Positions 7,556-15,237 of a DNA stretch of 16,962 nucleotides are shown piece by piece (position 1 is the stretch's first letter; each line of letters begins with the position of its first letter). A model generated the notes under the pieces. That model ran no database searches, had not been told where the DNA came from, and saw only the letters and a list, made by a program, of their open reading frames with translations. Position numbers and translations under genes: made by a program. The stretch covers positions 1 through 16,962 of the forward strand of contig JAYTQU010000114.1 in assembly GCA_043746555.1 (NCBI GenBank), read 5' to 3'. The DNA comes from CAZQYC01 sp043746555. Lineage in GTDB: Bacteria; Pseudomonadota; Gammaproteobacteria; Steroidobacterales; Steroidobacteraceae.

Positions 7556-8977
7556 TTATCCGTTGCCTGAAACAATCGAAAAGCGATCGCCGAAGAGAAA
7601 ACGCAACCACGATGGACCGCGCAGTCGCGACAGAAATCGCGTTGCGTTGCTCGGTCGATCGCGTCGTTCGAACGACAAACAGTGCGCCAACAATTTTGAC
7701 GCACGACGTTTGACTCCCGGAATCGGGGTCAGCGCGAGATTCTTTTGTCGGGCCGTCGTTAAGCTGCAGCGTTGAAATGGGTGTTTGCCCGTTAGCAACT
7801 CGTACGCAATCACACCAAGCGGATACAGATCGTCGGCCGGTTGCGGCGTACCGTGCGTCGCCCACACATTCGCCGTGTACGCTTCCGAGTAAGCGCGCAA
7901 TGTCATGGTATCGAGCAAGTCCATCGCCTCGTTGCTGGTCGGAAGGGCGTGAATCAATCCAAAGCTCATGATCTTTGGCGTGCCATCGTCGGAGAGAAAC
8001 ACCGCGTACGGACTTAAATCGGAATGTACGATGCCACGTTCGTGCGCGAAGGAGAGCCCGATGGCAACGCCTTCGATGATGGGCCAAGCCACTTCTTCGG
8101 ACACGCCGACATTGCGCACCGCGCGAATGCGTTCGCCCAACCAACGGCCGAACAAAGGTTCCATCGTGACGAACATGCGATCGTTGTCGGTTTCGACGCC
8201 GTAAGTGGTCACGATGTTCGGATGACGAAGATTCTTGATCCTGGCGACGGCGATCTTCATCGCCATCAATGCTTGCGGTTCTCGTTTCAAATCGACAGCG
8301 ATAAGTTTCAGCGTGAGTCGCGGATCGCGATGACCTTGGCGTTCGGCTTCGAGATCGACTGCGGAAAATACTTGGCCGATGCCGCCAAACCCAAGCTGCG
8401 CTTCGAGCCGATAACGACCCTTAATGACCGAACCCAACTCGATCGGCGGCAAAGCGGGCGTGACGCCCGGCATCGGTCGCGGCGGCGGCGCTAACGCCGG
8501 AATCTCCATAATGGATGTTACTTTCGCCGACGACTCGATATCATCTCTGGGGTCTCCGGGCGCGCTCCCTAAATGATCCCAAAGAAACGCACGCAATTGT
8601 TCGGGATTATCGATGCGCGTGGTTTCGATATTCGCAACCGATGCTTTCGATCCTGACGCTTTTGATCCTGGCGTGCGCAACACATCGCCGCGCAATTGAA
8701 CGGATTTTGCGTCGGAGGATTGCGCCGCTTGATCCACTTTCGACGGCGCAAGCCACATGGTTTTTTCCGGCTCGAAGTTTTCCAACGCCTCGGTTAACGC
8801 GCGCCCGACAGTCGGCGTGATTTGTTGCTGCGTCACGCGCGCTTCGATCAACATCGGCCAAAGCTGAGTGCCGGCAGGATCGGCGCTAACGGCGATTGCA
8901 ATGGCCCGACAGGCCTCGTCTAGAGTTCGCTGTCCGCCGATTACGGAATTCAAAATTTCGTCAAGTTGTGACGCCAT
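7556..8977 (-). CDS. Ser/Thr protein kinase-like protein, probable pseudokinase
   Basis: A 473-residue soluble protein with no membrane segment. Residues 1-75 are a short predicted-helical region I do not recognise, and 80-180 is a low-complexity linker with a GSKAS doublet (104-113) and a proline-rich stretch. A bacterial Hanks-type kinase domain follows from about 188. The glycine loop LGFGGIGQV (195-203) and a VAIK-type Lys (LTLKLI, Lys224) are present. The alpha-C Glu is missing: the segment before RHPNIV has Ala or Ile there. The HRDLKPxN loop reads HSDLSPYAV, so catalytic Asp320 is kept but Arg, Lys and Asn are replaced by Ser319, Ser322 and Ala325. DFG is SFG (Ser338), losing the metal-binding Asp. 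Later motifs (DDLYPLGVIAYELLTGKHPF, RDRPS) are intact. Loss of activity is inferred. AAGGAAT lies 8 nt upstream of the start. It is convergent with the esterase. Confidence 0.88.
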   Translation of the reverse strand: MASQLDEILNSVIGGQRTLDEACRAIAIAVSADPAGTQLWPMLIEARVTQQQITPTVGRALTEALENFEPEKTMWLAPSKVDQAAQSSDAKSVQLRGDVLRTPGSKASGSKASVANIETTRIDNPEQLRAFLWDHLGSAPGDPRDDIESSAKVTSIMEIPALAPPPRPMPGVTPALPPIELGSVIKGRYRLEAQLGFGGIGQVFSAVDLEAERQGHRDPRLTLKLIAVDLKREPQALMAMKIAVARIKNLRHPNIVTTYGVETDNDRMFVTMEPLFGRWLGERIRAVRNVGVSEEVAWPIIEGVAIGLSFAHERGIVHSDLSPYAVFLSDDGTPKIMSFGLIHALPTSNEAMDLLDTMTLRAYSEAYTANVWATHGTPQPADDLYPLGVIAYELLTGKHPFQRCSLTTARQKNLALTPIPGVKRRASKLLAHCLSFERRDRPSNATRFLSRLRGPSWLRFLFGDRFSIVSGNG

Positions 8978-9181
8978 GCTGTTCCATTCCTTTTTCGTTA
9001 ATTTATTGGGCCGCGACTAACACAGGCGTTCGCGGCGTCCACTCGCTCCTTCATGGAGACGGCGAACGATGGATACATAATTCAAATCGCGAACAAAGAA
9101 TAAATTGTCTCGCGACAACGAAGCGTGAACGGCTTCACTATGCTTTCGATTGTTGCGAGAGTGTCGTCTCGTTCTAATTAT
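8978..9181. other. Intergenic region upstream of the kinase-like gene
   Basis: A 204-nt AT-richer stretch between the kinase-like start codon and the sulfotransferase remnant. Both flanking genes are on the minus strand, so it should hold the kinase-like promoter. A short inverted repeat (TTGTC at 9105-9109, GACAA at 9114-9118) is visible. I see no convincing -35/-10 pair, hairpin terminator or gene. Confidence 0.4.
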
Positions 9182-9581
9182 TTAGCGTAGGCGATGCGCG
9201 GTCATGACTTCAAAGTAAGGCAATGCGGCGGTCGCGAGTCGCTCAAGTTCGTCCGACAAAACCGCTTCACGCTCATTGATGCGCGCAGAGAATCCGGTCG
9301 ATTGTTCGACCGTGGCCAACCACGCCGGCGCGTTTTGCCGTGTACGACGCCAACACCGCCTTCGGATCGCGAATGAGAAAGGCATTGCGACACTGGCGCA
9401 ACCATTCGCGATCGATTTCCGCGACCATGTGATGTGTCATGTGTTTTTGATAGTAAATCGCTTGCCGTCGGTGCGCAGCGCTGCAAACGGTTCGCGTTCG
9501 CTTTTGGGTAAATCCGCTGCAACACGCATACTGCGAATGATCGCGTGTTGATCGCGTAGCCGGCCCTTAAGCAACGGATAC
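9182..9581 (-). pseudogene. Decayed sulfotransferase-family gene in three reading frames
   Basis: Three minus-strand frames each carry part of one protein that I recognise as a bacterial sulfotransferase-like family. Frame A, reading out of the hslO end to a stop at 9437-9439, gives ...AIIRSMRVAADLPKS... and ...LRTDGKRF. A lost base near 9455 moves the match to frame B, which reads YYQKHMTHHMVAEIDREWL and then CRNAFLIRDPKAVLASYTAK, the family's typical core. Near 9328 the match jumps to frame C, which reads PAWLATVEQSTGF through ALPYFEVMTAHRLR to a TAA at 9182-9184. That is the family's usual C-terminal end. By recall, intact members have roughly 80-90 more residues between SY..KR and the W...VE.STGF segment, so an internal deletion is inferred as well as a frameshift. 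The N-terminal nucleotide-binding part is missing. No single frame encodes a working protein. Confidence 0.68.
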
Positions 9582-10493
9582 CTAGTGTAGTCTAGTGCCG
9601 CCCGGTGCCGCTCCCGCCGCAAACAATCGAGTCACATCGACCGCGTCGAACTCGAAGGCGCGATTGCAGAAGTCGCAGCGCACTTCGACCCTCCCTTGTT
9701 CGGCCAATATGGCGCGCACTTCATCTTGTCCTAACGACTGCAACATACCAGATACTCGTTCATGCGAACACGTACAGCGAAAAAATACCGGCGAGGGCTC
9801 GAACAATCGCACATCGTCTTCGTTGAACAAGCGACGCAGAATTTCGCGATCGGACAGTTTGCTGAGTTCGTCATTCTTTAGTGTATCGCCGATAAGTTGC
9901 ACTCGGCGCCACGCGTCGTCGCTGTCGACGGACTCGTCCTGCTGCGTGAGGTTTTTCCCGGCCGGCAATCGCTGCAACAGCATGCCCGATGCGCCGTTCT
10001 CATCGGCATGCAACCACAATCGAGTCGGCAACTGCTCTGAACTTTCGAAATACCCCTGTAAACACTGCGCCATACGGTTGCCGGTTAGCGGCACCACGCC
10101 TTGGTAACGACGCTCTTCGCCCACATTGTCGAGCGTGACCGTAAGCTGCCCTGCGCCCGACAAAACCGACAAATCACGTGAATCGATTAGCTCGCGATCA
10201 TTGTCTTGCTTAAATCGCGCCAATGCACGCACACCCAAATTACTGGTGCATTGGGCGAGCAATAGATGCATCGGCCCCTGCCCTTGCAGTTGCAACGAAA
10301 GATGACCATCGAACTTTAACGTCGCCGCCAACAATACGGACGCGGCAACCGACTCGCCCAACGTATCGCGAATGGCGTCGGGATAGCTTCGATGCTCGAG
10401 CAATGCTTTCCACGACGTATCCAAATGCACCAGATGACCACGAATCGGCAGATGCTCGAAGACGAAACGATGCAGGCAATCTTTATCGGGCAT
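9582..10493 (-). CDS. hslO: Hsp33 redox-regulated chaperone
   Basis: Hsp33 is a cytoplasmic holdase switched on by oxidation: four zinc-bound cysteines form disulfides, part of the protein unfolds and it binds aggregating clients. From the start used here it is 303 residues. The zinc switch is intact as RCTC and RCDFC: Cys240, Cys242, Cys273 and Cys276. The 30-residue gap matches E. coli Cys232/234/265/268. I chose the ATG at 10493 because homology begins there (MPDKDCLHRFVFEHLPIRG, the usual Hsp33 N-terminus). An in-frame ATG at 10553 would add 20 atypical residues. Neither start has a strong ribosome site. It follows gatB on the same strand, so it may be read from the gatCAB transcript. Its last codons overlap the apparent start of the sulfotransferase remnant. 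Confidence 0.95.
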   Translation of the reverse strand: MPDKDCLHRFVFEHLPIRGHLVHLDTSWKALLEHRSYPDAIRDTLGESVAASVLLAATLKFDGHLSLQLQGQGPMHLLLAQCTSNLGVRALARFKQDNDRELIDSRDLSVLSGAGQLTVTLDNVGEERRYQGVVPLTGNRMAQCLQGYFESSEQLPTRLWLHADENGASGMLLQRLPAGKNLTQQDESVDSDDAWRRVQLIGDTLKNDELSKLSDREILRRLFNEDDVRLFEPSPVFFRCTCSHERVSGMLQSLGQDEVRAILAEQGRVEVRCDFCNRAFEFDAVDVTRLFAAGAAPGGTRLH

Positions 10494-10573
10494 GAGATTA
10501 AGTATTGGTGACGCGTAAACGGCCGGATTAAGAGATGAGCGAAACTTGCTCATCGCTCAGCAATCGCCACGGA

Positions 10574-12016
10574 TCACCCGGCAAGTTTCCTCTTCAGCAA
10601 CTCATTCACCTGCGCGGGATTGGCTTTGCCGGCAGTGAGCTTCATGACTTGACCGACGAAGAAGCCGAACAGCTTGTCTTTGCCGGAACGATAGTCGGCG
10701 AGCTGCCCCGGATTCGCCGTCATCACAGCGTCGATAACTTTCTCGATGGCGCCGGTGTCGGTGATCTGCTTGAGACCTTTCGCTGCGATAATCGCGTCAG
10801 CGTCTTTGCCATCGCCCCACATTGCTTCGAACACTTCTTTCGCGATCTTGCCGGAGATGGTGTTGTCGTCGATCCGCGCGAGCAAACCCGCCAGTTGCTT
10901 CGCGCTCACTTTCGCATCGGCAATGTCAAGCCCATCGCGATTTAAGAACGCAGAGAAGTCGCCCATCGTCCAGTTGGCTGCGAGTTTTGAAAGCGCTGAA
11001 TTATTAAGCTCGGTCAGCACCGCTTCGTAAAAGGCGCCGATTGCTCGGCTCGAAGTCAACACACTCGCGTCGTACTCGCTCAGGCCGAAGTCGCGCTGAT
11101 ACCGCGCGGCCTTTTCGTCGGGCAATTCGGGCAATGTTTTACGCACCGACGCGATGAACGCATCGTCCAATTCGACCGGCAACAAATCCGGATCGGGGAA
11201 ATAACGATAATCGTTCGCTTCTTCTTTGGACCGCAGCGTTCGCGTTTCGCCCTTATCGGGATCGAACAGGCGCGTTTCCTGACGAATAACGCCGCCGCCT
11301 TCGATCACTTCGATTTGTCGCGTCACCTCGTAGTTAATCGCTTTCTCTATAAAACGAAATGAATTGAGATTTTTGATCTCGCAACGCGTGCCGTATTTCT
11401 CCGCTCCTTTTTTGCGAACCGAAACATTGGCGTCGCAGCGAAACGATCCTTCCTGCATGTTGCCGTCGCAGATTTCCAAATACTGCACGAGCGTGTGAAT
11501 CTTTTTTAGATACGCTACCGCTTCCTTGGCCGACCGCATATCCGGTTCGGAGACAATCTCAAGGAGCGGCGTGCCGGCGCGATTCAAGTCTATGCCGGTA
11601 AGTCCGTCAAAATCCTCGTGCAATGATTTACCCGCATCTTCTTCCAGATGTGCGCGCGTGATGCCGACCGTCTTCTTGACGCCATCGTCAAGCAGGATGT
11701 CCATCTTGCCCGCTGCGACAATCGGCAGCTCGAACTGGCTGATCTGATAACCCTTGGGTAGATCGGGGTAAAAATAATTTTTGCGCGCGAACACGGATCG
11801 CGTCGCGACTGCTGAGCCGGTCGCAAGACCAAACTTCACCGCCATGCGCACGGCCTCTCGATTCAATACGGGCAGTACTCCCGGGTATCCCAAATCAACT
11901 AGATTCGCTTGTGTATTCGGCGGCGCGCCGTACGCGGTGGGCGAACCGGAAAAGATTTTAGTGCGCGTCGCGAGCTGCGCGTGAATTTCAAGACCGATGA
12001 CGGTTTCCCAAGACAT
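10574..12016 (-). CDS. gatB: Asp-tRNA(Asn)/Glu-tRNA(Gln) amidotransferase subunit B
   Basis: GatB binds misacylated Glu-tRNA(Gln) or Asp-tRNA(Asn), phosphorylates the side-chain carboxylate with ATP and receives ammonia from GatA. The 480-residue length is standard. The N-terminal ETVIGLEIHAQL carries Glu10 and His12 and AHLEEDAGKSLHE carries Glu125, the positions of the metal site known in the family. RKNYFYPDLPKGYQISQ is at 78-94, and the GTPLLEIVSEPD and RCDANVSVR signatures follow. The C-terminal 100 or so residues are the helical YqeY-like tRNA-binding tail, ending in NELLKRKLAG. It is last in gatC-gatA-gatB, 66 nt after gatA. That gap holds two near-copies of gtagattg but no gene. Confidence 0.97.
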   Translation of the reverse strand: MSWETVIGLEIHAQLATRTKIFSGSPTAYGAPPNTQANLVDLGYPGVLPVLNREAVRMAVKFGLATGSAVATRSVFARKNYFYPDLPKGYQISQFELPIVAAGKMDILLDDGVKKTVGITRAHLEEDAGKSLHEDFDGLTGIDLNRAGTPLLEIVSEPDMRSAKEAVAYLKKIHTLVQYLEICDGNMQEGSFRCDANVSVRKKGAEKYGTRCEIKNLNSFRFIEKAINYEVTRQIEVIEGGGVIRQETRLFDPDKGETRTLRSKEEANDYRYFPDPDLLPVELDDAFIASVRKTLPELPDEKAARYQRDFGLSEYDASVLTSSRAIGAFYEAVLTELNNSALSKLAANWTMGDFSAFLNRDGLDIADAKVSAKQLAGLLARIDDNTISGKIAKEVFEAMWGDGKDADAIIAAKGLKQITDTGAIEKVIDAVMTANPGQLADYRSGKDKLFGFFVGQVMKLTAGKANPAQVNELLKRKLAG

Positions 12017-12082
12017 GACTGACGTGATCCGTAGTGGCTAAAGCGATATAGATTGGAGCGCTGTAGATTGATGCGATAGCGA

Positions 12083-13558
12083 TTACTGAAATGACGCCGG
12101 AATCTGCCGATGCCAGTCCGTTTCAAGTTGATAGCGGTGTGCGACGTTGAGCAACTTAGCTTCCGCAAAATGTGCGCCGATAATTTGCAAGCCGACAGGC
12201 AGTGCGCCCAAAAACCCGCAGGGAATCGACATGGCCGGGAGCCCGGCAAGATTGGCGCCGATGGTGTAGATGTCGTTTAAGTACATCGTCACCGGATCGT
12301 CAACCTTGGCGCCAAGATCGAAAGCCGGTGTGGGCGAGGTTGGACCCATCAGCACATCGACTTGCTTGAATGCACGCTCAAAGTCGTTGGCGATTTGTCG
12401 TCGCACTTTCTGCGCCTTTAAATAATACGCATCGTAGTAGCCGGCTGACAGCACATACGTGCCGGTCATGATCCGACGTTGCACCTCGGCGCCGAATCCT
12501 TCGCCGCGCGAGCGCGTATACAAATCCATTAAATCGCTTGGGTTTTTACAGCTATAGCCGAAGCGCACGCCATCGAATCGCGATAGATTGGACGAACACT
12601 CCGCGGGCGCCACGACATAGTACGTCGGCACCGACAGCGGCAGACTCGGCAGACTCACTTCGACGAGCTTGGCGCCGAGTTTTTCGTACACGGCCAGCGC
12701 CTCGCGAACCAACTTGCCGTTGGCAGCGTCGAGCCCTTTTTCAAAAAATTCCTTTACGAGACCGACTTTGAGTCCGGATAGCGGTTGATCGAGCGTCGCT
12801 GTGTAGTCGGGAACCGGGACGTCGACGCTCGTTGAATCGCGCGGATCGAATCCCGCCATTGCCTGTAATACCAAAGCAGCATCCTGCGCGGACAGTGCCA
12901 GTACGCCGGCCTGGTCCAAGCTCGAAGCGAATGCGATCATCCCGTAACGCGAGACGCGACCGTACGTCGGTTTGAATCCGGTGAGCGACGTCAATGCTGC
13001 GGGCTGACGAATCGATCCACCGGTGTCGGTGCCGGTTGCGACCGGCGACAAGCGCGCGGCGACGGCGGCGGCCGATCCACCGGACGATCCGCCGGGAACT
13101 TTTTTGACGTCCCACGGATTTTTCACGGGACCATACCAACTGGTCTCGTTCGATGAACCCATCGCAAACTCATCCATGTTGGTCTTCCCGATCATGACCA
13201 TCCCCGTGTGCTTCAAGCGCTCGACCACCGTGGCGTCATAGGGCGACACAAAGTTCGACAGCATTCGCGAACCGCACGTTGTGAGTACGCCATCGGTACA
13301 GAAGATGTCTTTATGCGCCAGCGGCAAACCGGTGAGCGCACTACCTTTCGATTGTTGTATGTCACGATCGGCCTGTGCGGCGGCAGCGAGCGCGGCGTCG
13401 GCGGTCACGGTGATGAACGCGTTCAGCGCCGGATTGTGACGTTCGATTCGTTGTAAAAAGTGCCGCGTCAGCTCCACGCTGGAAAAGCGCTTGGCTTTGA
13501 GCCCCGCCGATAACTCGGCGAGCGACTGCTGATGTAATTCCCGATGTAACGCCGTCAT
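12083..13558 (-). CDS. gatA: Asp-tRNA(Asn)/Glu-tRNA(Gln) amidotransferase subunit A
   Basis: GatA is the amidase-signature subunit that releases ammonia from glutamine for GatB. The 491-residue length is normal. The Ser-cisSer-Lys triad is complete: Lys83 in AHKDIFCTDGV, Ser158 in VPGGSSGGSAAAVAA and Ser182 in TGTDTGGSIRQPAA. These match S. aureus Lys79/Ser154/Ser178 with a constant offset of four. FKPTYGRVSRYGMIAFASSL follows, as expected. The start codon overlaps the gatC stop by four bases (13555-13558), the usual sign of translational coupling. Confidence 0.98.
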   Translation of the reverse strand: MTALHRELHQQSLAELSAGLKAKRFSSVELTRHFLQRIERHNPALNAFITVTADAALAAAAQADRDIQQSKGSALTGLPLAHKDIFCTDGVLTTCGSRMLSNFVSPYDATVVERLKHTGMVMIGKTNMDEFAMGSSNETSWYGPVKNPWDVKKVPGGSSGGSAAAVAARLSPVATGTDTGGSIRQPAALTSLTGFKPTYGRVSRYGMIAFASSLDQAGVLALSAQDAALVLQAMAGFDPRDSTSVDVPVPDYTATLDQPLSGLKVGLVKEFFEKGLDAANGKLVREALAVYEKLGAKLVEVSLPSLPLSVPTYYVVAPAECSSNLSRFDGVRFGYSCKNPSDLMDLYTRSRGEGFGAEVQRRIMTGTYVLSAGYYDAYYLKAQKVRRQIANDFERAFKQVDVLMGPTSPTPAFDLGAKVDDPVTMYLNDIYTIGANLAGLPAMSIPCGFLGALPVGLQIIGAHFAEAKLLNVAHRYQLETDWHRQIPASFQ

Positions 13559-13845
13559 TCGATAACCTTTGGAACCAAGTACAGATCGGCTTCGACACGC
13601 GGCGCGTTGCGTTGAAACTTTTCGTGAGCATCCGTTTCGGTGATTTGGTCGTCTCGCAGCCGCTGCGCCTGCCCCGCAAGCGGATGCGCCATCGGCTGCA
13701 GATCTCCCACATCGGCCGCGTTCAGTTGTTCGACGAAGGCGATGATCTTGGATAGGTTCGCCGCGTACGCCGACATCTCCCGTTCGGGGATCGCGAGGCG
13801 CGCTAGGTGTGCAATCTTGGCAACGTCTTTAGTATCTAAACTCAT
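13555..13845 (-). CDS. gatC: Asp-tRNA(Asn)/Glu-tRNA(Gln) amidotransferase subunit C
   Basis: GatC is the small subunit that wraps around and stabilises the GatA-GatB complex. At 96 residues it is the expected size, with the characteristic N-terminal helix VAKIAHLARLAIPEREM, the helix LSKIIAFVEQLNAADV, and the extended C-terminal part with PMAHPL, LRDD and NAP...DLYLVPKVIE. It is first in the gatCAB operon and divergent from mreB across a 239-nt region. The operon allows indirect synthesis of Asn-tRNA and/or Gln-tRNA. Which one depends on whether asparaginyl- and glutaminyl-tRNA synthetases are elsewhere in the genome. Confidence 0.96.
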   Translation of the reverse strand: MSLDTKDVAKIAHLARLAIPEREMSAYAANLSKIIAFVEQLNAADVGDLQPMAHPLAGQAQRLRDDQITETDAHEKFQRNAPRVEADLYLVPKVIE

Positions 13846-14084
13846 GGATGTTGGCGATCAGGATTCGGTTGGGGCGTCGTGACGGCAGAATGTCATCTGT
13901 CGTGCGGCTGTCGATCGGATGGCGAAAAACACGGAAAAAAACGCCGTGTCATGATACACGCAAAGCGTCGACGTAGCTTGCTGAAAGCACCACCCGTTGT
14001 TACAGTACACGTCGCCAAATTGCGCTCCAATTTACGCAGCAAACTACGCTTTAAGATGCGACCCTTTCTCGGACGAAACACTAC
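13846..14084. promoter_or_regulatory. Divergent promoter region gatC / mreB with candidate mreB promoter
   Basis: This 239-nt gap must hold promoters for both gatCAB (minus) and mreBCD (plus). The best plus-strand candidate is TTGCTG at 13978-13983 and TACAGT at 14001-14006 with an ideal 17-nt spacer, leaving a leader of about 70 nt to mreB. CGTGT at 13945-13949 and ACACG at 13956-13960 form a 5-bp inverted repeat. I see no clear minus-strand promoter. The open frames crossing the gap look like chance. Confidence 0.4.
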
Positions 14085-15128
14085 ATGTTCAAAAACCTCA
14101 GGGGTTACTTTTCTAACGACCTCTCCATCGATTTAGGCACCGCTAATACGCTCATCTATGTTCGGGGACGCGGCATCGTATTGAACGAGCCGTCGGTGGT
14201 CGCGATTCGCGAAGAACCGGGCCGCGGCGGCAAGAAGATCGAAGCAGTCGGCATGGAAGCGAAGAACATGTTGGGCCGCACGCCGGGACACATCACCGCC
14301 ATTCGGCCGATGAAGGACGGCGTCATCGCCGATTTCACCGTCACCGAAAAGATGTTGCAGTATTTCATCGAGAAGGTGCACGGCAATCGCATGGTGCGAC
14401 CGAGTCCGCGCGTATTGGTCTGCGTTCCATATGGTTCGACGCAAGTGGAACGTCGCGCGATTCAAGAATCCGCCGAAGGCGCCGGCGCACGATGGGTACG
14501 ACTGATCGAAGAGCCGATGGCGGCAGCGGTGGGAAGTGGACTCCCGGTCCACGAAGCACGCGGTTCGATGGTACTCGACATCGGTGGCGGCACGTCCGAA
14601 GTCGCGGTCATTTCCTTAAACGGTATTGTCTATGCCTCGTCGGTCCGCATCGGCGGCGATCGGTTCGACGAAGCGATCATTAACTACGTGCGTCGCAACT
14701 ATGGCATCTTGATCGGCGAAGCCACCGCCGAGCGCATCAAGATCGAAATCGGCTCGGCGTATCCGGGACAACAAGTCAACGAAATTTCAGTGAAAGGCCG
14801 CAATCTCTCCGAAGGCGTGCCGCGTAGCTTCACGCTCAACTCCAATGAAATTTTAGAAGCGCTACAAGAACCGCTCGCCGGTATCGTCGGCGCAGTTAAA
14901 GTGGCGCTCGAACAAACGCCGCCGGAATTAGGCGCCGACGTTGCGGAACGCGGTATCGTGTTGACCGGCGGCGGCGCTTTACTTCGCGATGTCGATAAAC
15001 TGCTGATGGAAGAAACCGGCTTGCCCGTGGTGGTGGCGGAAGAACCGCTCACCTGCGTTGCACGCGGTGGCGGTCGCATGTTGGAGTTGATCGACGAACA
15101 CGGGCCGGGCTTGTTCAATCTGGAATGA
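14085..15128 (+). CDS. mreB: Rod shape-determining protein MreB (actin homologue)
   Basis: MreB polymerises on the inner face of the membrane and guides lateral-wall synthesis with MreC, MreD, RodA and PBP2. The 347-residue length is standard. The actin-fold nucleotide motifs are all present: phosphate 1 LSIDLGTANTLIYV near the N-terminus, LIEEPMAAAVGSGLPV, phosphate 2 MVLDIGGGTSEVAVISL, and adenosine IVLTGGGALLRDVD. The N-terminal MFKNLRGYF is the usual short membrane-binding helix. It starts the mreB-mreC-mreD-mrdA cluster. The ribosome site is weak (cggacg). Confidence 0.98.
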   Translation: MFKNLRGYFSNDLSIDLGTANTLIYVRGRGIVLNEPSVVAIREEPGRGGKKIEAVGMEAKNMLGRTPGHITAIRPMKDGVIADFTVTEKMLQYFIEKVHGNRMVRPSPRVLVCVPYGSTQVERRAIQESAEGAGARWVRLIEEPMAAAVGSGLPVHEARGSMVLDIGGGTSEVAVISLNGIVYASSVRIGGDRFDEAIINYVRRNYGILIGEATAERIKIEIGSAYPGQQVNEISVKGRNLSEGVPRSFTLNSNEILEALQEPLAGIVGAVKVALEQTPPELGADVAERGIVLTGGGALLRDVDKLLMEETGLPVVVAEEPLTCVARGGGRMLELIDEHGPGLFNLE

Positions 15129-15150
15129 GGCCGGGGGTCAGAAGGCTACG

Positions 15151-15180
15151 CCCGCATTGGCCCGCATTGGCCCGCATTGG
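15151..15180 (+). repeat. Triple 10-bp tandem repeat between mreB and mreC
   Basis: CCCGCATTGG occurs three times head to tail with no mismatch. It lies 22 nt after the mreB stop and 57 nt before the mreC start. A C-rich stretch follows at 15200-15235, with a second short direct repeat: CCCCCAGTC at 15207-15215 and again within 15219-15230. The repeats contain TTG codons that extend the mreC frame upstream, but they are not coding in any family sense. Confidence 0.9.
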
Positions 15181-15237
15181 AATGAGTTCTTAGTCTTTAC
15201 CCCTAGCCCCCAGTCAATCCCCCCAGTCCCACTCCCG

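Noticed and set aside
8640..8680. GSKAS doublet in the kinase-like gene as a mobile or phase-variable repeat
   Set aside because: Only two imperfect 15-nt copies within a low-complexity linker, so ordinary linker variation is enough.
9202..9525. 107-codon minus-strand open frame
   Set aside because: It overlaps the sulfotransferase remnant in parts that do not match the family; the family matches lie in other frames.
13879..14136. 85-codon open frame across the mreB promoter region
   Set aside because: It overlaps the MreB start in another frame and looks like chance.
15157..15237. Upstream TTG start giving a 331-residue MreC
   Set aside because: The added residues come from the decamer repeats and C-rich spacer, and normal MreC begins with a short tail before the membrane segment.
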